Assembly: GCF_003722315.1 (NCBI RefSeq)
Contig: NZ_CP033580.1
Coordinates: 2,322,501-2,386,500 of the forward strand
Reading direction: 5' to 3'
Length of the DNA: 64,000 nucleotides
DNA from: Thermoanaerobacter ethanolicus JW 200
GTDB taxonomy: Bacteria; Bacillota; Thermoanaerobacteria; Thermoanaerobacterales; Thermoanaerobacteraceae
Part shown: positions 55,772 to 64,000 of the stretch, piece after piece
Layout: each line of letters begins with the position of its first letter
Numbering within the stretch: the stretch's first letter is position 1
Program-made: the position numbers and the translations under genes
The notes under the pieces: generated by a model
Seen by the model: only the letters and a program-made list of their open reading frames with translations
What the model was told of the DNA's origin: nothing
Databases searched by the model: none

Positions 55772-55915
55772 ATGCTTCCAATTTTAATTGCAATTGCAAT
55801 TTTAGGAGGAATAATCATCTCAAACAAAGCATTAAACCCAATCAGTCATATGACTGAAGTAGCAACAGAAATAAGCGAAAAAATGAGTTTGGACAATTCC
55901 AAACTCATTCCCTAA
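55772..55915 (+). pseudogene. HAMP-region fragment of a sensor histidine kinase
   Basis: A 47-codon frame on the plus strand encodes a membrane helix (MLPILIAIAILGGIIIS) followed by NKALNPISHMTEVATEIS, the TM2/HAMP junction typical of sensor kinases. Neither the sensor nor the kinase domain is present. The rest of the frame runs into the copA terminator. A decayed remnant next to the HD-GYP fragment. Confidence 0.65.
55884..55907 (-). terminator. copA terminator containing its stop codon
   Basis: TGAGTTTGG, 6-base loop, CCAAACTCA, then TTTTTT on the minus strand. The first TGA is the copA stop codon. Confidence 0.85.
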
Positions 55916-58295
55916 ATCTTCTCAATCTCAAGGCATTTGATACAACTGATACTGAGCTAAATGCCATTGCCCCTCCTGCTATAGCTGGAGTTAAAAGGCC
56001 CATTGCGGCAAATGGTATGCCGATTGTATTGTATACAAAAGCCCAGAATAAATTTTGATATATATTTCTCATGGTAGCTTTGCTTAATTTTATGGCGGTC
56101 ACAATACCCATAAGATTTCCACTTATCAACGTTATATCTGAGGTTTCTATCGCCACATCTGTACCTGTACCTATCGCTATGCCAACATCCGCAGTAGCTA
56201 AAGCAGGAGCATCATTAATACCATCTCCCACCATTGCAACTACTTTTCCCATTTTTTGAAGCTTCATAACCTCTTCAGCTTTATGTTCTGGCAATACTTC
56301 TGCCACCACATTTTTTATACCAACTTGTTTTGCTATTGCCTCAGCAGTCCTTTTATTATCTCCCGTAATCATGTATACTTCGATACCCATAGCTTGTAAC
56401 TCTTTAATAGCTTTTGCCGAGTCACTCTTTACGGTATCTGCAACAGCTATAATGCCATAAACTCTGTCGTGAGATGCCAATATCATTGCTGTTTTACCTT
56501 GTGATTCTAGTTCTGTGACCTTATCTTCAATTGACGTTATATCAATATTTTGTCTGTCCATGAGCCTTCTATTGCCAATATAAAACTCTTTTTCATTTAT
56601 CGTAATGCATATACCGTAGCCTGGTATAGCCTCAAATTTCTCAGGGTCTTCCAATATTTTGAATTTTTCTTTTGCTTTATTGACAATTGCTTGTCCCAAT
56701 GGATGCTCAGAATTTTTTTCCGCAATTCCCGCAATTTTCAAAATCTCATCTTCGGTGAAATCTCCAAGAGCTACTATGTCTGTAACTTCCGGTTCTCCTT
56801 TTGTTATCGTCCCAGTCTTATCAAATACTATTGCCGTTATTTTCCCTGCCCTCTGCAGATGTTCTCCTCCCTTTATGAGTATACCATTTTCTGCTCCTTT
56901 TCCTGTCCCTACCATCACAGAAGTGGGAACTGCAAGTCCAAGCGCACACGGGCAGGCAATTACAAGTACTGATACTGCATTTATTATGCCCGCATTAAAA
57001 TCTCCATACCCAAAATACCAAATTAAAAATGTGGTAGCAGCTATGGCTATAACTGTGGGTACAAAAATACCAGAGATTTTATCAGCAATTTGTTGAATTG
57101 GCGCTTTTGATCCTTGGGCATCTTCTACCATTTTAATAATTTGCGATAGTACCGTATCTTTACCCACTTTTGTCGCTTCAAATTTAAACGTTCCTGTTTT
57201 ATTTATCGTAGCGCCAATTACTTCATCACCAACGCCTTTTTCTACAGGAATAGATTCACCAGTTATCATAGATTCATCTATTGTGGAACTACCCTCAACT
57301 ATTTTACCGTCAACTGGTATTTTTTCGCCCGGCCTTACAACAACGATATCCCCGACTTTGACTTCTTCAATAGGTATATCTAATTCTTGCCCATCCCTTA
57401 TCACTCTTGCGGTCTTTGCTTGTAGTCCCATGAGGTTTTTTATTGCTTCAGATGTTTTTCCCTTGGCTGTAGCTTCAAGCAGCTTACCTAATGTTACAAG
57501 CGTTATAATAACTGCTGATGCCTCAAAATACAAGTAATTGTGTATCTCATGAGAGGGTTTGGTAAATACATTGTACAAACTATAAAAATACGCTGCAGAT
57601 GTTCCCATAGCTACCAAAGTATCCATATTTGCCGTCATATTTTTTAAATTGTTCCACGCACCCTTATAATATCTAAAACCTACGATAAACTGAACAGGTG
57701 AAGATAAAAATACCTGTAACCACGGATTATCAAGTATTCCTCCTGAAATTTTAAACATTCTAAAAACCATTGATATTACTAACGGCACAGTTAAAATCGC
57801 TGAATATATTACAAGTTTCCTTAATGTATTTATTTCTCTCTCCTTTATCTCTTTTCCTGTATCAATACCTACTCCAGTTTTTTCCTTTGCATCATATCCT
57901 ATATCTTTTATCGCTTTAATCATTTTTTCTGTATCAACTTCATTTGAATCATATTCGACAATTGCTGTCTCAGTCGCAAAATTAACTGATGCATTGCTTA
58001 CACCAGGCAGGTTTTTTAAGGTTTTTTCGATTTTGGCAGCGCATGATGCGCAGGACATACCCACAAGTGCAAGCTCTGCTTTATCTTTTATTACACCATA
58101 TCCTATATCTTCTATTTTTTTCTCAATATCGCATATGTTAATTTTATCTGGATCATATATAACCGTTGCTTTTTCAATCGCAAGATTTACATTTGCATCT
58201 AAAACTCCATCTAAGCTTTTAAGCCCTTTTTCTATTTTTGTTGCACAGGCTGCACAAGACATCCCTGTTATTTTTAAATTAGCTTTTTCGGCCAT
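55905..58295 (-). CDS. copA: Copper-translocating P1B-type ATPase
   Basis: Copper (I) export pump of 796 residues in the membrane. Two N-terminal metal-binding domains with GMSCAACA near 12 and GMSCASCA near 80, eight membrane helices, the CPC transport site in [15 protein letters not shown] near 445, the phosphorylated DKTGTITKG near 490, SEHPLG (HP locus) near 530 and [11 protein letters not shown] near 690. ATG start with GAGGAG. Separated from mnmA upstream by about 70 bases; no copper regulator gene is adjacent. Silver transport is a minor alternative. Confidence 0.95.
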   Translation of the reverse strand: MAEKANLKITGMSCAACATKIEKGLKSLDGVLDANVNLAIEKATVIYDPDKINICDIEKKIEDIGYGVIKDKAELALVGMSCASCAAKIEKTLKNLPGVSNASVNFATETAIVEYDSNEVDTEKMIKAIKDIGYDAKEKTGVGIDTGKEIKEREINTLRKLVIYSAILTVPLVISMVFRMFKISGGILDNPWLQVFLSSPVQFIVGFRYYKGAWNNLKNMTANMDTLVAMGTSAAYFYSLYNVFTKPSHEIHNYLYFEASAVIITLVTLGKLLEATAKGKTSEAIKNLMGLQAKTARVIRDGQELDIPIEEVKVGDIVVVRPGEKIPVDGKIVEGSSTIDESMITGESIPVEKGVGDEVIGATINKTGTFKFEATKVGKDTVLSQIIKMVEDAQGSKAPIQQIADKISGIFVPTVIAIAATTFLIWYFGYGDFNAGIINAVSVLVIACPCALGLAVPTSVMVGTGKGAENGILIKGGEHLQRAGKITAIVFDKTGTITKGEPEVTDIVALGDFTEDEILKIAGIAEKNSEHPLGQAIVNKAKEKFKILEDPEKFEAIPGYGICITINEKEFYIGNRRLMDRQNIDITSIEDKVTELESQGKTAMILASHDRVYGIIAVADTVKSDSAKAIKELQAMGIEVYMITGDNKRTAEAIAKQVGIKNVVAEVLPEHKAEEVMKLQKMGKVVAMVGDGINDAPALATADVGIAIGTGTDVAIETSDITLISGNLMGIVTAIKLSKATMRNIYQNLFWAFVYNTIGIPFAAMGLLTPAIAGGAMAFSSVSVVSNALRLRRFRE

Positions 58296-58366
58296 ATTTT
58301 CATCTCCTCTTCATCTCTCAGTATTCTTATAGGAAATTCTTCCACATAAAAGGAGATTCAGAAATT

Positions 58367-59461
58367 TTATCTAACTTTTCTTTCTATTGTTCCCCCTCCT
58401 ACAACAATATCTCCATCATAAAAAACTACTGACTGCCCTGGTGTAATAGCCCTTTGTGGATTGTCAAATTTCACAAAAACCCTCCCATCTTCAAGTGGTC
58501 GTATTACTGCATCCTGCTCTTTTGCAGTGTACCGTATCTTTGCTTTTACTCTCATCTCTCCTTCAAGTTTGTCAATTGAAATAAAGTTGTTATTATAGGA
58601 AATGAGTTCATCCCCAAATACTTCGTCACCGTATCCTAATACTACCACATTATTTTCTGCATCAATATCGACAACATAGAGGGGTTTGCCAACAGAAATT
58701 CCTAAACCTTTCCGTTGTCCTATTGTATAATGTATAATCCCTTTATGATAACCTAAAAATCTACCTCTCGTATCGCGGAATTCTCCTGGTTTTATCTCTT
58801 CTTTGGCATTTTCTCTAATAAATTTTCCATAATCATTATCAGTTACAAAACAAATTTCTTGACTGTCTGGCTTTGATGCAACAGGCAGGCCTAAATTTTT
58901 AGCTAACTCTCTGACCTCATCTTTTTTATATTTACCCAGTGGAAACAAAATATGCTCAAGCTGAGTTTGAGTAAGATTATATAGTACATAAGTCTGGTCT
59001 TTGGAAGTATCTACAGATTTCTTTAATAAATACCTTCTTCTTTCTTCATCGTACTCTTTAATCGCATAATGGCCTGTTGCTACATAATATGCATCTATCA
59101 TCCAGGCTCTTTTTAAAAGTTCTTCAAATTTTATATATTTATTGCAAGCAATACAGGGATTGGGAGTCCTACCTTTTAAATATTCATCTACAAAATAATC
59201 TATTACTTTTTCTTTAAAAACATCCTTAAAATTCATTACATAATATTTAATACCAATCTTATTTGCTACTCTTCTGGCGTCATTAACAGCACTTAATGAA
59301 CAACAGCCGCCTTCAACTCTTACGGCTTCCTCATCTTTGTCCTGCCATATTTGCATCGTAACACCTATAACATCAAATCCCTGCTCTTTTAAAAGATACG
59401 CTGAAACAGAGCTATCAACACCTCCGCTCATTCCCACAACTACTCTGTTATTCTTTTTCAT
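58367..59461 (-). CDS. mnmA: tRNA-specific 2-thiouridylase
   Basis: ATP-dependent enzyme placing sulfur at position 2 of the wobble uridine in Lys, Glu and Gln tRNAs. About 364 residues from the chosen ATG: PP-loop [15 protein letters not shown] near 10, catalytic cysteines in [16 protein letters not shown] near 95 and DSQEICFV near 195, and a C-terminal beta domain. The ATG giving [14 protein letters not shown] is favoured by homology, with AGGAGG 15 bases ahead. An ATG twelve codons earlier overlaps the cysteine desulfurase stop (ATGA). The upstream desulfurase would supply the sulfur. Confidence 0.93.
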   Translation of the reverse strand: MKKNNRVVVGMSGGVDSSVSAYLLKEQGFDVIGVTMQIWQDKDEEAVRVEGGCCSLSAVNDARRVANKIGIKYYVMNFKDVFKEKVIDYFVDEYLKGRTPNPCIACNKYIKFEELLKRAWMIDAYYVATGHYAIKEYDEERRRYLLKKSVDTSKDQTYVLYNLTQTQLEHILFPLGKYKKDEVRELAKNLGLPVASKPDSQEICFVTDNDYGKFIRENAKEEIKPGEFRDTRGRFLGYHKGIIHYTIGQRKGLGISVGKPLYVVDIDAENNVVVLGYGDEVFGDELISYNNNFISIDKLEGEMRVKAKIRYTAKEQDAVIRPLEDGRVFVKFDNPQRAITPGQSVVFYDGDIVVGGGTIERKVR

Positions 59462-59493
59462 AAAAAAATTTTTTAACCTCCTTGTAGATTCTC

Positions 59494-60648
59494 TCATACA
59501 ATCTGTGATATTGACCTTAATCTTTTAACAATTTGTGGAAGTACTTCTAAAACCTTATCTATATCTTCTTCTGTGTTATCTTTACCTATTGTAAGTCTCA
59601 AAGACCCTCGAGCTAATTCTTTTGAGAGCCCAATTGCCAGAAGCACATGAGATGGCTCAAGTGAACCAGAAGTGCATGCTGAACCACTTGAAGCACATAT
59701 TCCTGCCATATCTAAGTTTAAAATAAGGGATTCGCCATCTACAAATTCAAATGATACATTAACATTGCCTGGAAGCCTTTTTGTTGGATGCCCGTTTAAC
59801 CTCGCATATGGTATTTTTTCTAATATTCCATTTATAAGTTTATCTCTTAAAAATGTAAGTTTATTTATATGAGAATCCAAATTTTTCGTGATAAGCTCTA
59901 TCGCTTCCCCCAGTCCTACTATTCCTGCAACATTTTCTGTGCCCGCTCTTCTATTCCTTTCCTGTGTTCCACCTTGTATAAGCGAATGAATCTTTACACC
60001 CTTTTTTATATATAATGCTCCCACGCCTTTAGGTCCATATATTTTATGGGCAGATAGAGATAACAAATCAACATCTAATTTTTTTACATCTATTGGTATA
60101 TTACCAACTGCTTGCACAGCATCAGTATGAAAATATACATTTTTCTCATGAGCTATTTTGACAAGCTCATCAACTGGCTCTATCGTACCTATCTCATTAT
60201 TGGCAAACATTATAGAAACAAGGATTGTTTTATCTGTAATTGCCTTTTTTAAATCTTCAGGTTTTACAAGTCCATATTCGTCAACTGGAAGATATGTTAC
60301 TTTGAATCCTTCTTTTTCAAGATATCGACAAGTATTAAGTACTGCATGATGTTCAATTTCCGTTGTAATAATGTGATTTCCCTTATCTTTTAACGCATAT
60401 GCTACACCTTTTAATGCCCAATTATCAGACTCAGACCCACCACTGGTAAAATATATTTCGTCTGCATCTGCACCCAGCGCTTTTGCCACTTTTTCCCTCG
60501 CTTCTTCCATAGCTTTTTTCGCTTCTTGACCATATGAATACGTGGAAGATGGATTACCAAAAACATCACTATAATATGGTAACATCGCCTCTAATACCCT
60601 TTTATCAACTGGAGTAGTCGCTGCATTGTCTAAATAAATTCTATCCAC
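59494..60648 (-). CDS. Cysteine desulfurase (NifS/IscS type)
   Basis: PLP enzyme taking sulfur from cysteine, 384 residues. [15 protein letters not shown] at the start, the PLP lysine in [18 protein letters not shown] near 205, and the sulfur-carrying cysteine in [19 protein letters not shown] near 328 within the long loop of class I enzymes. ATG with GAGGCGATTTTT. It overlaps the mnmA region by ATGA and follows cysK, so cysteine made by the latter could feed thiolation of tRNA. IscU and other iron-sulfur genes are absent. Confidence 0.94.
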   Translation of the reverse strand: MDRIYLDNAATTPVDKRVLEAMLPYYSDVFGNPSSTYSYGQEAKKAMEEAREKVAKALGADADEIYFTSGGSESDNWALKGVAYALKDKGNHIITTEIEHHAVLNTCRYLEKEGFKVTYLPVDEYGLVKPEDLKKAITDKTILVSIMFANNEIGTIEPVDELVKIAHEKNVYFHTDAVQAVGNIPIDVKKLDVDLLSLSAHKIYGPKGVGALYIKKGVKIHSLIQGGTQERNRRAGTENVAGIVGLGEAIELITKNLDSHINKLTFLRDKLINGILEKIPYARLNGHPTKRLPGNVNVSFEFVDGESLILNLDMAGICASSGSACTSGSLEPSHVLLAIGLSKELARGSLRLTIGKDNTEEDIDKVLEVLPQIVKRLRSISQIV

Positions 60649-60707
60649 AAAAATCGCCTCTCTCTATTATTTTCTATTTCTTAGTATCTGTTCATATTCT
60701 GCTTTTT

Positions 60708-61643
60708 TTATTCAAAAACTTTGTGCATACTTAAATATCTTTCCCCAGTATCAGGCAACACAGTTACAACCCGTTTTCCTTTCCCGAGGCGATTTGCAAC
60801 TTCAATTGCCGCAAAAACATTTGCGCCTGAAGAAATACCACAAAGAATCCCTTCTTGTTTTGCAAGTATCATTGACATCTCAAAAGCATCTCTCTCTTTT
60901 ACCTTTATAATTCCATCGATAATGTCAAGATTTAATGTGTCAGGAATAAATCCAGCTCCTATTCCTTGTATCTTATGAGGTCCAGGTTTGCCGCCTGACA
61001 ATACAGGAGATTCTTCCGGTTCAACTGCAAAAATCTTTATATTTTTGTTATATTGCTTTAAAACTTTTCCTACCCCGGATATTGTTCCACCTGTACCTAC
61101 ACCTGCTACAAATGCATCTATTTCTCCATTTGTATCTTTTAATATTTCTTTTGCCGTTGTAAGTTCATGTATTTCTGGATTCGCAGGATTTTTAAACTGA
61201 TCTAACATTATATAATCAGGATTTAATTCCAAAATTTCTTGTGCCTTTTTTATGGCTCCTTTCATGCCCTCTGCACCGGGTGTTAAAACAAGCTCTGCTC
61301 CATATGACAAAAGTAAATTTCGTCGTTCTATACTCATCGTATCAGGCATTACAAGAATCAACTTATACCCTTTTACAGCACTAACCATCGCAAGACCAAT
61401 ACCTGTATTTCCACTGGTAGGTTCAACAATTGTCCCACCAGGTTTTAATCTTCCTTCTTCCTCAGCTCTTTTTATCATATTTAATGCAATTCTGTCCTTA
61501 ACACTTCCACCTGGGTTAAAAGACTCTAATTTTACTATGACCTCCGCTGTATTTTCAGGAACAATTTTATTTAACCTAATCATAGGTGTATTGCCTATAA
61601 GCTGGGTTATATCCTCATAAATTTCGTTTTGTCTTTTAGGCAT
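60708..61643 (-). CDS. cysK: Cysteine synthase
   Basis: O-acetylserine (thiol)-lyase making cysteine from sulfide, 311 residues, PLP-dependent. The PLP lysine is in [14 protein letters not shown] near 43, [13 protein letters not shown] near 75 is the substrate loop, [15 protein letters not shown] near 180 the phosphate site, and [13 protein letters not shown] near 272 the C-terminal loop. ATG with AAAAGGAGG. First gene of a probable cysK-desulfurase-mnmA row; a TTGACA box lies upstream near 61727. Confidence 0.94.
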   Translation of the reverse strand: MPKRQNEIYEDITQLIGNTPMIRLNKIVPENTAEVIVKLESFNPGGSVKDRIALNMIKRAEEEGRLKPGGTIVEPTSGNTGIGLAMVSAVKGYKLILVMPDTMSIERRNLLLSYGAELVLTPGAEGMKGAIKKAQEILELNPDYIMLDQFKNPANPEIHELTTAKEILKDTNGEIDAFVAGVGTGGTISGVGKVLKQYNKNIKIFAVEPEESPVLSGGKPGPHKIQGIGAGFIPDTLNLDIIDGIIKVKERDAFEMSMILAKQEGILCGISSGANVFAAIEVANRLGKGKRVVTVLPDTGERYLSMHKVFE

Positions 61644-61754
61644 AACTTTTTGCCTCCTTTTAATTCCGAGTATTACGATAAGAATTATAAATTTTCTCTT
61701 TTTAAGGTATCACAATCTTAAATTAATGTCAATGGATATATTCACGTTATGCTG

Positions 61755-62120
61755 TTATTCTGTAGCATTTTGCTGCGAGTCGATCTTCCCTTCTAAAAAT
61801 TTAATGTATTCACTACCCCATTCATGCATTTTATCCATGACTTCTAGAAATTTAATACCTATTTCAGTCAGTGAATATTCCACTTTGGGTGGTACCACAT
61901 TATACACTTCTCTGTGTACAAGGCCATCCCTCTCTAATTCCCTTAGCTGCTGCGTCAAGTATCCCTGCCTTATATCAGGCAAAAGCCTTTTCAGCTCATT
62001 AAAACGCTTAGGCCCTTCTCGTAGCTGCCATATTATGACCAGCTTCCATTTGCCAGCTACCACGTATTGAGTAACAGCTATAGGACATTTTACATTTAAC
62101 AATCCTTTTCTTAATTCCAT
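61755..62120 (-). CDS. HxlR family transcriptional regulator
   Basis: A 121-residue winged-helix regulator. It carries the family cysteine and Lys-Trp pattern in CPIAVTQYVVAGKWKLVIIWQLREGPKRFNELKRLLPDIRQGYLTQQLRELERDGLV. The N-terminal Cys can act as a redox or electrophile sensor in relatives (YodB, HypR). ATG with AAAGGGGTG. It is transcribed away from the azoreductase gene, and a candidate operator lies at 62171-62185, so control of the azoreductase is likely though unproven. Confidence 0.92.
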   Translation of the reverse strand: MELRKGLLNVKCPIAVTQYVVAGKWKLVIIWQLREGPKRFNELKRLLPDIRQGYLTQQLRELERDGLVHREVYNVVPPKVEYSLTEIGIKFLEVMDKMHEWGSEYIKFLEGKIDSQQNATE

Positions 62121-62533
62121 CTTTACACCCCTTTAGTACGTTTTTTTATACTACGTATGAAAAATTGTTGTACTTGCGAAAAGTAATTTTATTTGATATT
62201 ATTTTACCCGAACGTCAAAAAAACATCAATGCCTGGAGGTGGAATATAAGAAACATATTTAATTTCTTAATAGAAAGCACTGGATAAAGCCACAGTAGCT
62301 TCCATCTGAACAAGGAGACATATTTTGTTTGTGAACATTCAATACTAAAAATGTATAAAACTCCATGCATAATTTCAAAGACGCCCAGCGACATAATTAT
62401 AAATCAGTAGACAATTCATTTTCTGAGGTATTTTATATAGAGCATAGCAAAAGATTTTTATTCAGCATACATATTCAAGTGCTCAAAAGTCAATTTTTTA
62501 ACCAAAAATTTTTCGCACGAAAGGAGACTAAAT
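62121..62533. other. Divergent regulatory gap between HxlR and azoreductase
   Basis: About 410 bases without a convincing gene. It holds the candidate HxlR palindrome near its left end and a further inverted pair around TAGTACG/CGTAGTA (62130-62155). A GGAGGTGG ribosome-like site at 62234 leads only to a few codons, and a 63-codon frame (62365-62556) lacks its own ribosome site. It may contain remains of a lost gene. Confidence 0.5.
62171..62185. promoter_or_regulatory. Candidate HxlR operator
   Basis: TACTTGCGAAAAGTA: arms TACTT and AAGTA around five bases, about 50 bases upstream of the hxlR-type gene start, like the TACTT-type sites of this family. Confidence 0.5.
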
Positions 62534-63139
62534 ATGAGCAAATTATTGTATATTAAAGCAAATCCCAAAAATGATGATGCATCAAGGACTTTCAGGATAT
62601 CTGAACAATTTATAAAGACCTATAAAGAATATAATCCTCAAGATGAGATAATCACTTTGGATCTATACAAAGAAAAAATACATTTTTTGACACTGGATGA
62701 CATCAACAGCATTTTTGGACCCAAAACTGATAGCTCAAAGGATCATCCAATATTAAAATATGCTTATCAATTTGCAGAAGCTGACAAGTACGTCATAGCT
62801 GCTCCTATGTGGAACTTAGGTATTCCCTCCATTTTAAAAGCCTACATCGACTATATAACAGTATCAGGTATAACATTCAAATATACAGAGCAAGGGGCCG
62901 TGGGGCTGATGAAGGGCAAAAAAGCTGTCCACATCATGGCCACTGGCGGGGAATACACTCATGGACCTTTTTCAGGATTTGAAATGGCAAACAGATATAT
63001 AAAGGCAATACTTACCTTTATGGGAATTGAAGTAGTAGAAACTATAGTAGCAGAAAGACTGGATATAATAGGAGAAGATGTAGAAAAAATAGTGTCAGAG
63101 GCAACCAAACGAGCTCAGGAAGTTGCTAAAACATTTTAA
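62534..63139 (+). CDS. azoR: FMN-dependent NADH-azoreductase
   Basis: A 201-residue flavodoxin-fold quinone/azo reductase. KANPKNDDASRTFRISEQF (phosphate loop region) at residues 8-26, APMWNLGIPSILKAYIDYI near 88 (FMN loop), and GGEYTHGPFSGFEMANRYIKAILTFMGI near 142. It reduces quinones or azo dyes with NADH, protecting from electrophiles. ATG with AAAGGAGACT. The divergently placed HxlR regulator is its probable controller, as in YodB-AzoR pairs of Bacillus. Confidence 0.93.
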   Translation: MSKLLYIKANPKNDDASRTFRISEQFIKTYKEYNPQDEIITLDLYKEKIHFLTLDDINSIFGPKTDSSKDHPILKYAYQFAEADKYVIAAPMWNLGIPSILKAYIDYITVSGITFKYTEQGAVGLMKGKKAVHIMATGGEYTHGPFSGFEMANRYIKAILTFMGIEVVETIVAERLDIIGEDVEKIVSEATKRAQEVAKTF

Positions 63140-63534
63140 TACAAAAGTCTTCCATGAGTAATTTAGAAAGGCCAGATAGATATTTTATCGTAACCCAATG
63201 CGAAGATGAACCTCATGTTGTTAATGCATGGAATAGCTATGTCAATGTTACACTTGGGCGTTAATTCCTGTCGGTAAATGAACAAGGCGGAAAAAAAGAT
63301 AGAAATGAGCAATCGGGTTAAATCGACAATTTGGAATCGAATAGTTCAGCGAAAAATATACAAAGGAATAAGTTTTTTGAACACTGGAACTACAAAATTC
63401 ATAAAAGAACGTTCCCATTTGACATGAGGAAAGAGAAATTTCCATGGTTTAGAACTATTCTAGAAATAACCATTGATACTGCTAAACAAACCTTTTAAAA
63501 TTAGTTTAGCATTATCATTATTTCTAATATTTAT
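63140..63534. other. Gene remnants downstream of azoreductase
   Basis: Two short plus-strand frames look like relics: 63152-63262 (36 codons, MSNLERPDRYFIVTQCEDE...) and about 63325-63498 (starting at TTG, with NKFFEHWNYKIHKRTFPFD and ending in KQTF). Neither has a ribosome site or recognisable family. A 7-bp inverted repeat GCTAAAC/GTTTAGC (63481-63510) follows the second. Confidence 0.4.
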
Positions 63535-63563
63535 AAAGACCCCATTTGATGCGGGGTCTTTTT
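63535..63563 (+). terminator. Terminator downstream of the azoreductase region
   Basis: AAAGACCCC, about 9-base loop, GGGGTCTTT, then TTA. Strong GC-rich stem with T tail. Confidence 0.85.
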
Positions 63564-63718
63564 ATGCACTTTCATGTATTTTTTAAAAGCTTATAAACTT
63601 TTTGCTATTTTTGTTTTAATACTCTTATAAATATTACCATTAATTTTTAATGTTTTTTCTTTCTTAAGAATTGCCATTAAGCTGCGCAAAACACCCTGTT
63701 ATTTTGTTTTCAGAAAGG

Positions 63719-63724
63719 TATAAT
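63719..63724 (+). promoter_or_regulatory. -10 box for the DUF1540 gene
   Basis: TATAAT, 53 bases ahead of the start codon; no clear -35 box. Confidence 0.4.
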
Positions 63725-63776
63725 AAAATAATATATGCAAATACTATTTTTGATAATAAAAAGCGAGGTGTGTCAC

Positions 63777-63929
63777 ATGTCAGCAGAAAATGTAGTTAAA
63801 TGTTCAGTAAATACTTGTAGTTACTGGAAAGATATGAAATGTCATGCTCCATCGATTGAAATAAATTCAAAAGTAATGTCTGCAAAAACTAGTGCAGAAA
63901 CAGAATGCACAACATTTAAACCAAGATAA
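63777..63929 (+). CDS. DUF1540 cysteine mini-protein
   Basis: A 50-residue protein with regularly spaced cysteines (VKCSVNTCSYWKDMKCHAPSIEI, then TECTTF), the pattern of DUF1540 domains common in clostridia, possibly metal-binding. Start at 63777 with GAGGTG seven bases ahead; an ATG fourteen codons upstream lacks a site. It ends 9 bases before a terminator, after which a MITE-like element begins. Function unknown. Confidence 0.88.
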   Translation: MSAENVVKCSVNTCSYWKDMKCHAPSIEINSKVMSAKTSAETECTTFKPR

Positions 63930-63938
63930 CGCAAAGAA

Positions 63939-63964
63939 AAGCATTGATATTTCATTCAATGCTT
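63939..63964 (+). terminator. Terminator of the DUF1540 gene
   Basis: AAGCATTGA, 8-base loop, TCAATGCTT. There is no T run because the MITE-like sequence starts on the next base. Confidence 0.75.
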
Positions 63965-64000
63965 CAGACTGTAGACAAACTTTCGAAAATAGGATATTTT
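63965..64000. mobile_element. Second copy of the MITE-like element, cut by the window edge
   Basis: The last 36 bases begin CAGACTGTAGACAAACTTTC and continue to ATATTTT, matching the terminal repeat of the element at 35829-36161. It starts exactly after a terminator hairpin, as copy 1 does. It could instead be the end of a full-length relative. Confidence 0.75.

Noticed and set aside
62365-62556. 63-codon frame ahead of azoreductase
   Set aside because: No ribosome site, overlaps the real start, and resembles no family.
63248-63445. 65-codon minus-strand frame
   Set aside because: No ribosome site or recognisable feature; opposite to the remnant frames.

Overview
The window is low-GC, densely packed DNA with AGGAGG-type ribosome sites and TTGACA/TATAAT-type promoters. 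Gene content (glycolysis with a pyruvate kinase carrying the extra C-terminal PEP-utiliser domain, WhiA/YvcK/RapZ, lipoprotein glucoamylase and amylase, cyclomaltodextrinase, maltodextrin ABC transporter without its own ATPase, DnaE, group IIC introns) points to a thermophilic anaerobic Firmicute of the Thermoanaerobacter type. The genus is my inference from gene families; no rRNA or tRNA gene was found to confirm it.

Layout. 0-5.7 kb: phosphoglucose isomerase, a glycine-rich repeat protein, nitroreductase, peptidase T, and a group IIC intron that replaces the last codons of peptidase T. 5.7-16 kb: hydrolase, DUF1848 protein, citramalate synthase, MATE exporter, Crp/Fnr regulator with a small membrane protein, RNA uracil methyltransferase, glucoamylase, thioesterase. 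16.1-19.8 kb: a complete Tn554-like transposon (tnpA-tnpB-tnpC) lying against the pyruvate kinase terminator. 19.8-29 kb: pyk, pfkA, a small protein, dnaE, a CBS/DRTGG regulator, HPr and whiA, all on the minus strand. 29-41 kb: cyclomaltodextrinase, RodZ-like protein, two CoA-dehydratase-activase-related genes split by an insertion sequence, a GC-rich MITE-like element, and the amylase-malE-malF-malG operon behind a LacI-type operator. 41-46 kb: yvcK, rapZ, PHP phosphatase, murB, a zinc-ribbon mini-gene with a leader peptide, and a patatin. 46-51 kb: TetR, ABC1 kinase, phasin-like protein, a propeller lipoprotein and a secreted C39-like protease. 51.4-53.3 kb: a second, almost identical group IIC intron. 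53.5-64 kb: isochorismatase-like hydrolase, thioesterase, PAP2 phosphatase, broken HD-GYP and HAMP fragments, copper ATPase, mnmA, cysteine desulfurase, cysteine synthase, HxlR regulator, azoreductase, a gene-poor stretch and a DUF1540 mini-protein.

How it works together. Extracellular lipid-anchored amylase and glucoamylase attack starch, MalEFG imports maltodextrins, cyclomaltodextrinase cleaves them in the cytoplasm, and Pgi/PfkA/Pyk carry the glucose through glycolysis. LacI-type operators at both amylolytic promoters suggest one regulon, with its repressor and the transporter ATPase encoded elsewhere. Cysteine synthase, desulfurase and MnmA form a sulfur-to-tRNA-thiolation row.

The most distinctive theme is mobile DNA aimed at transcription terminators. 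One intron copy sits after a terminator hairpin, the Tn554-like element ends inside the pyk terminator, and a 333-bp structured inverted-repeat element has duplicated a whole terminator hairpin, with a second copy starting right after another terminator at the window's edge.
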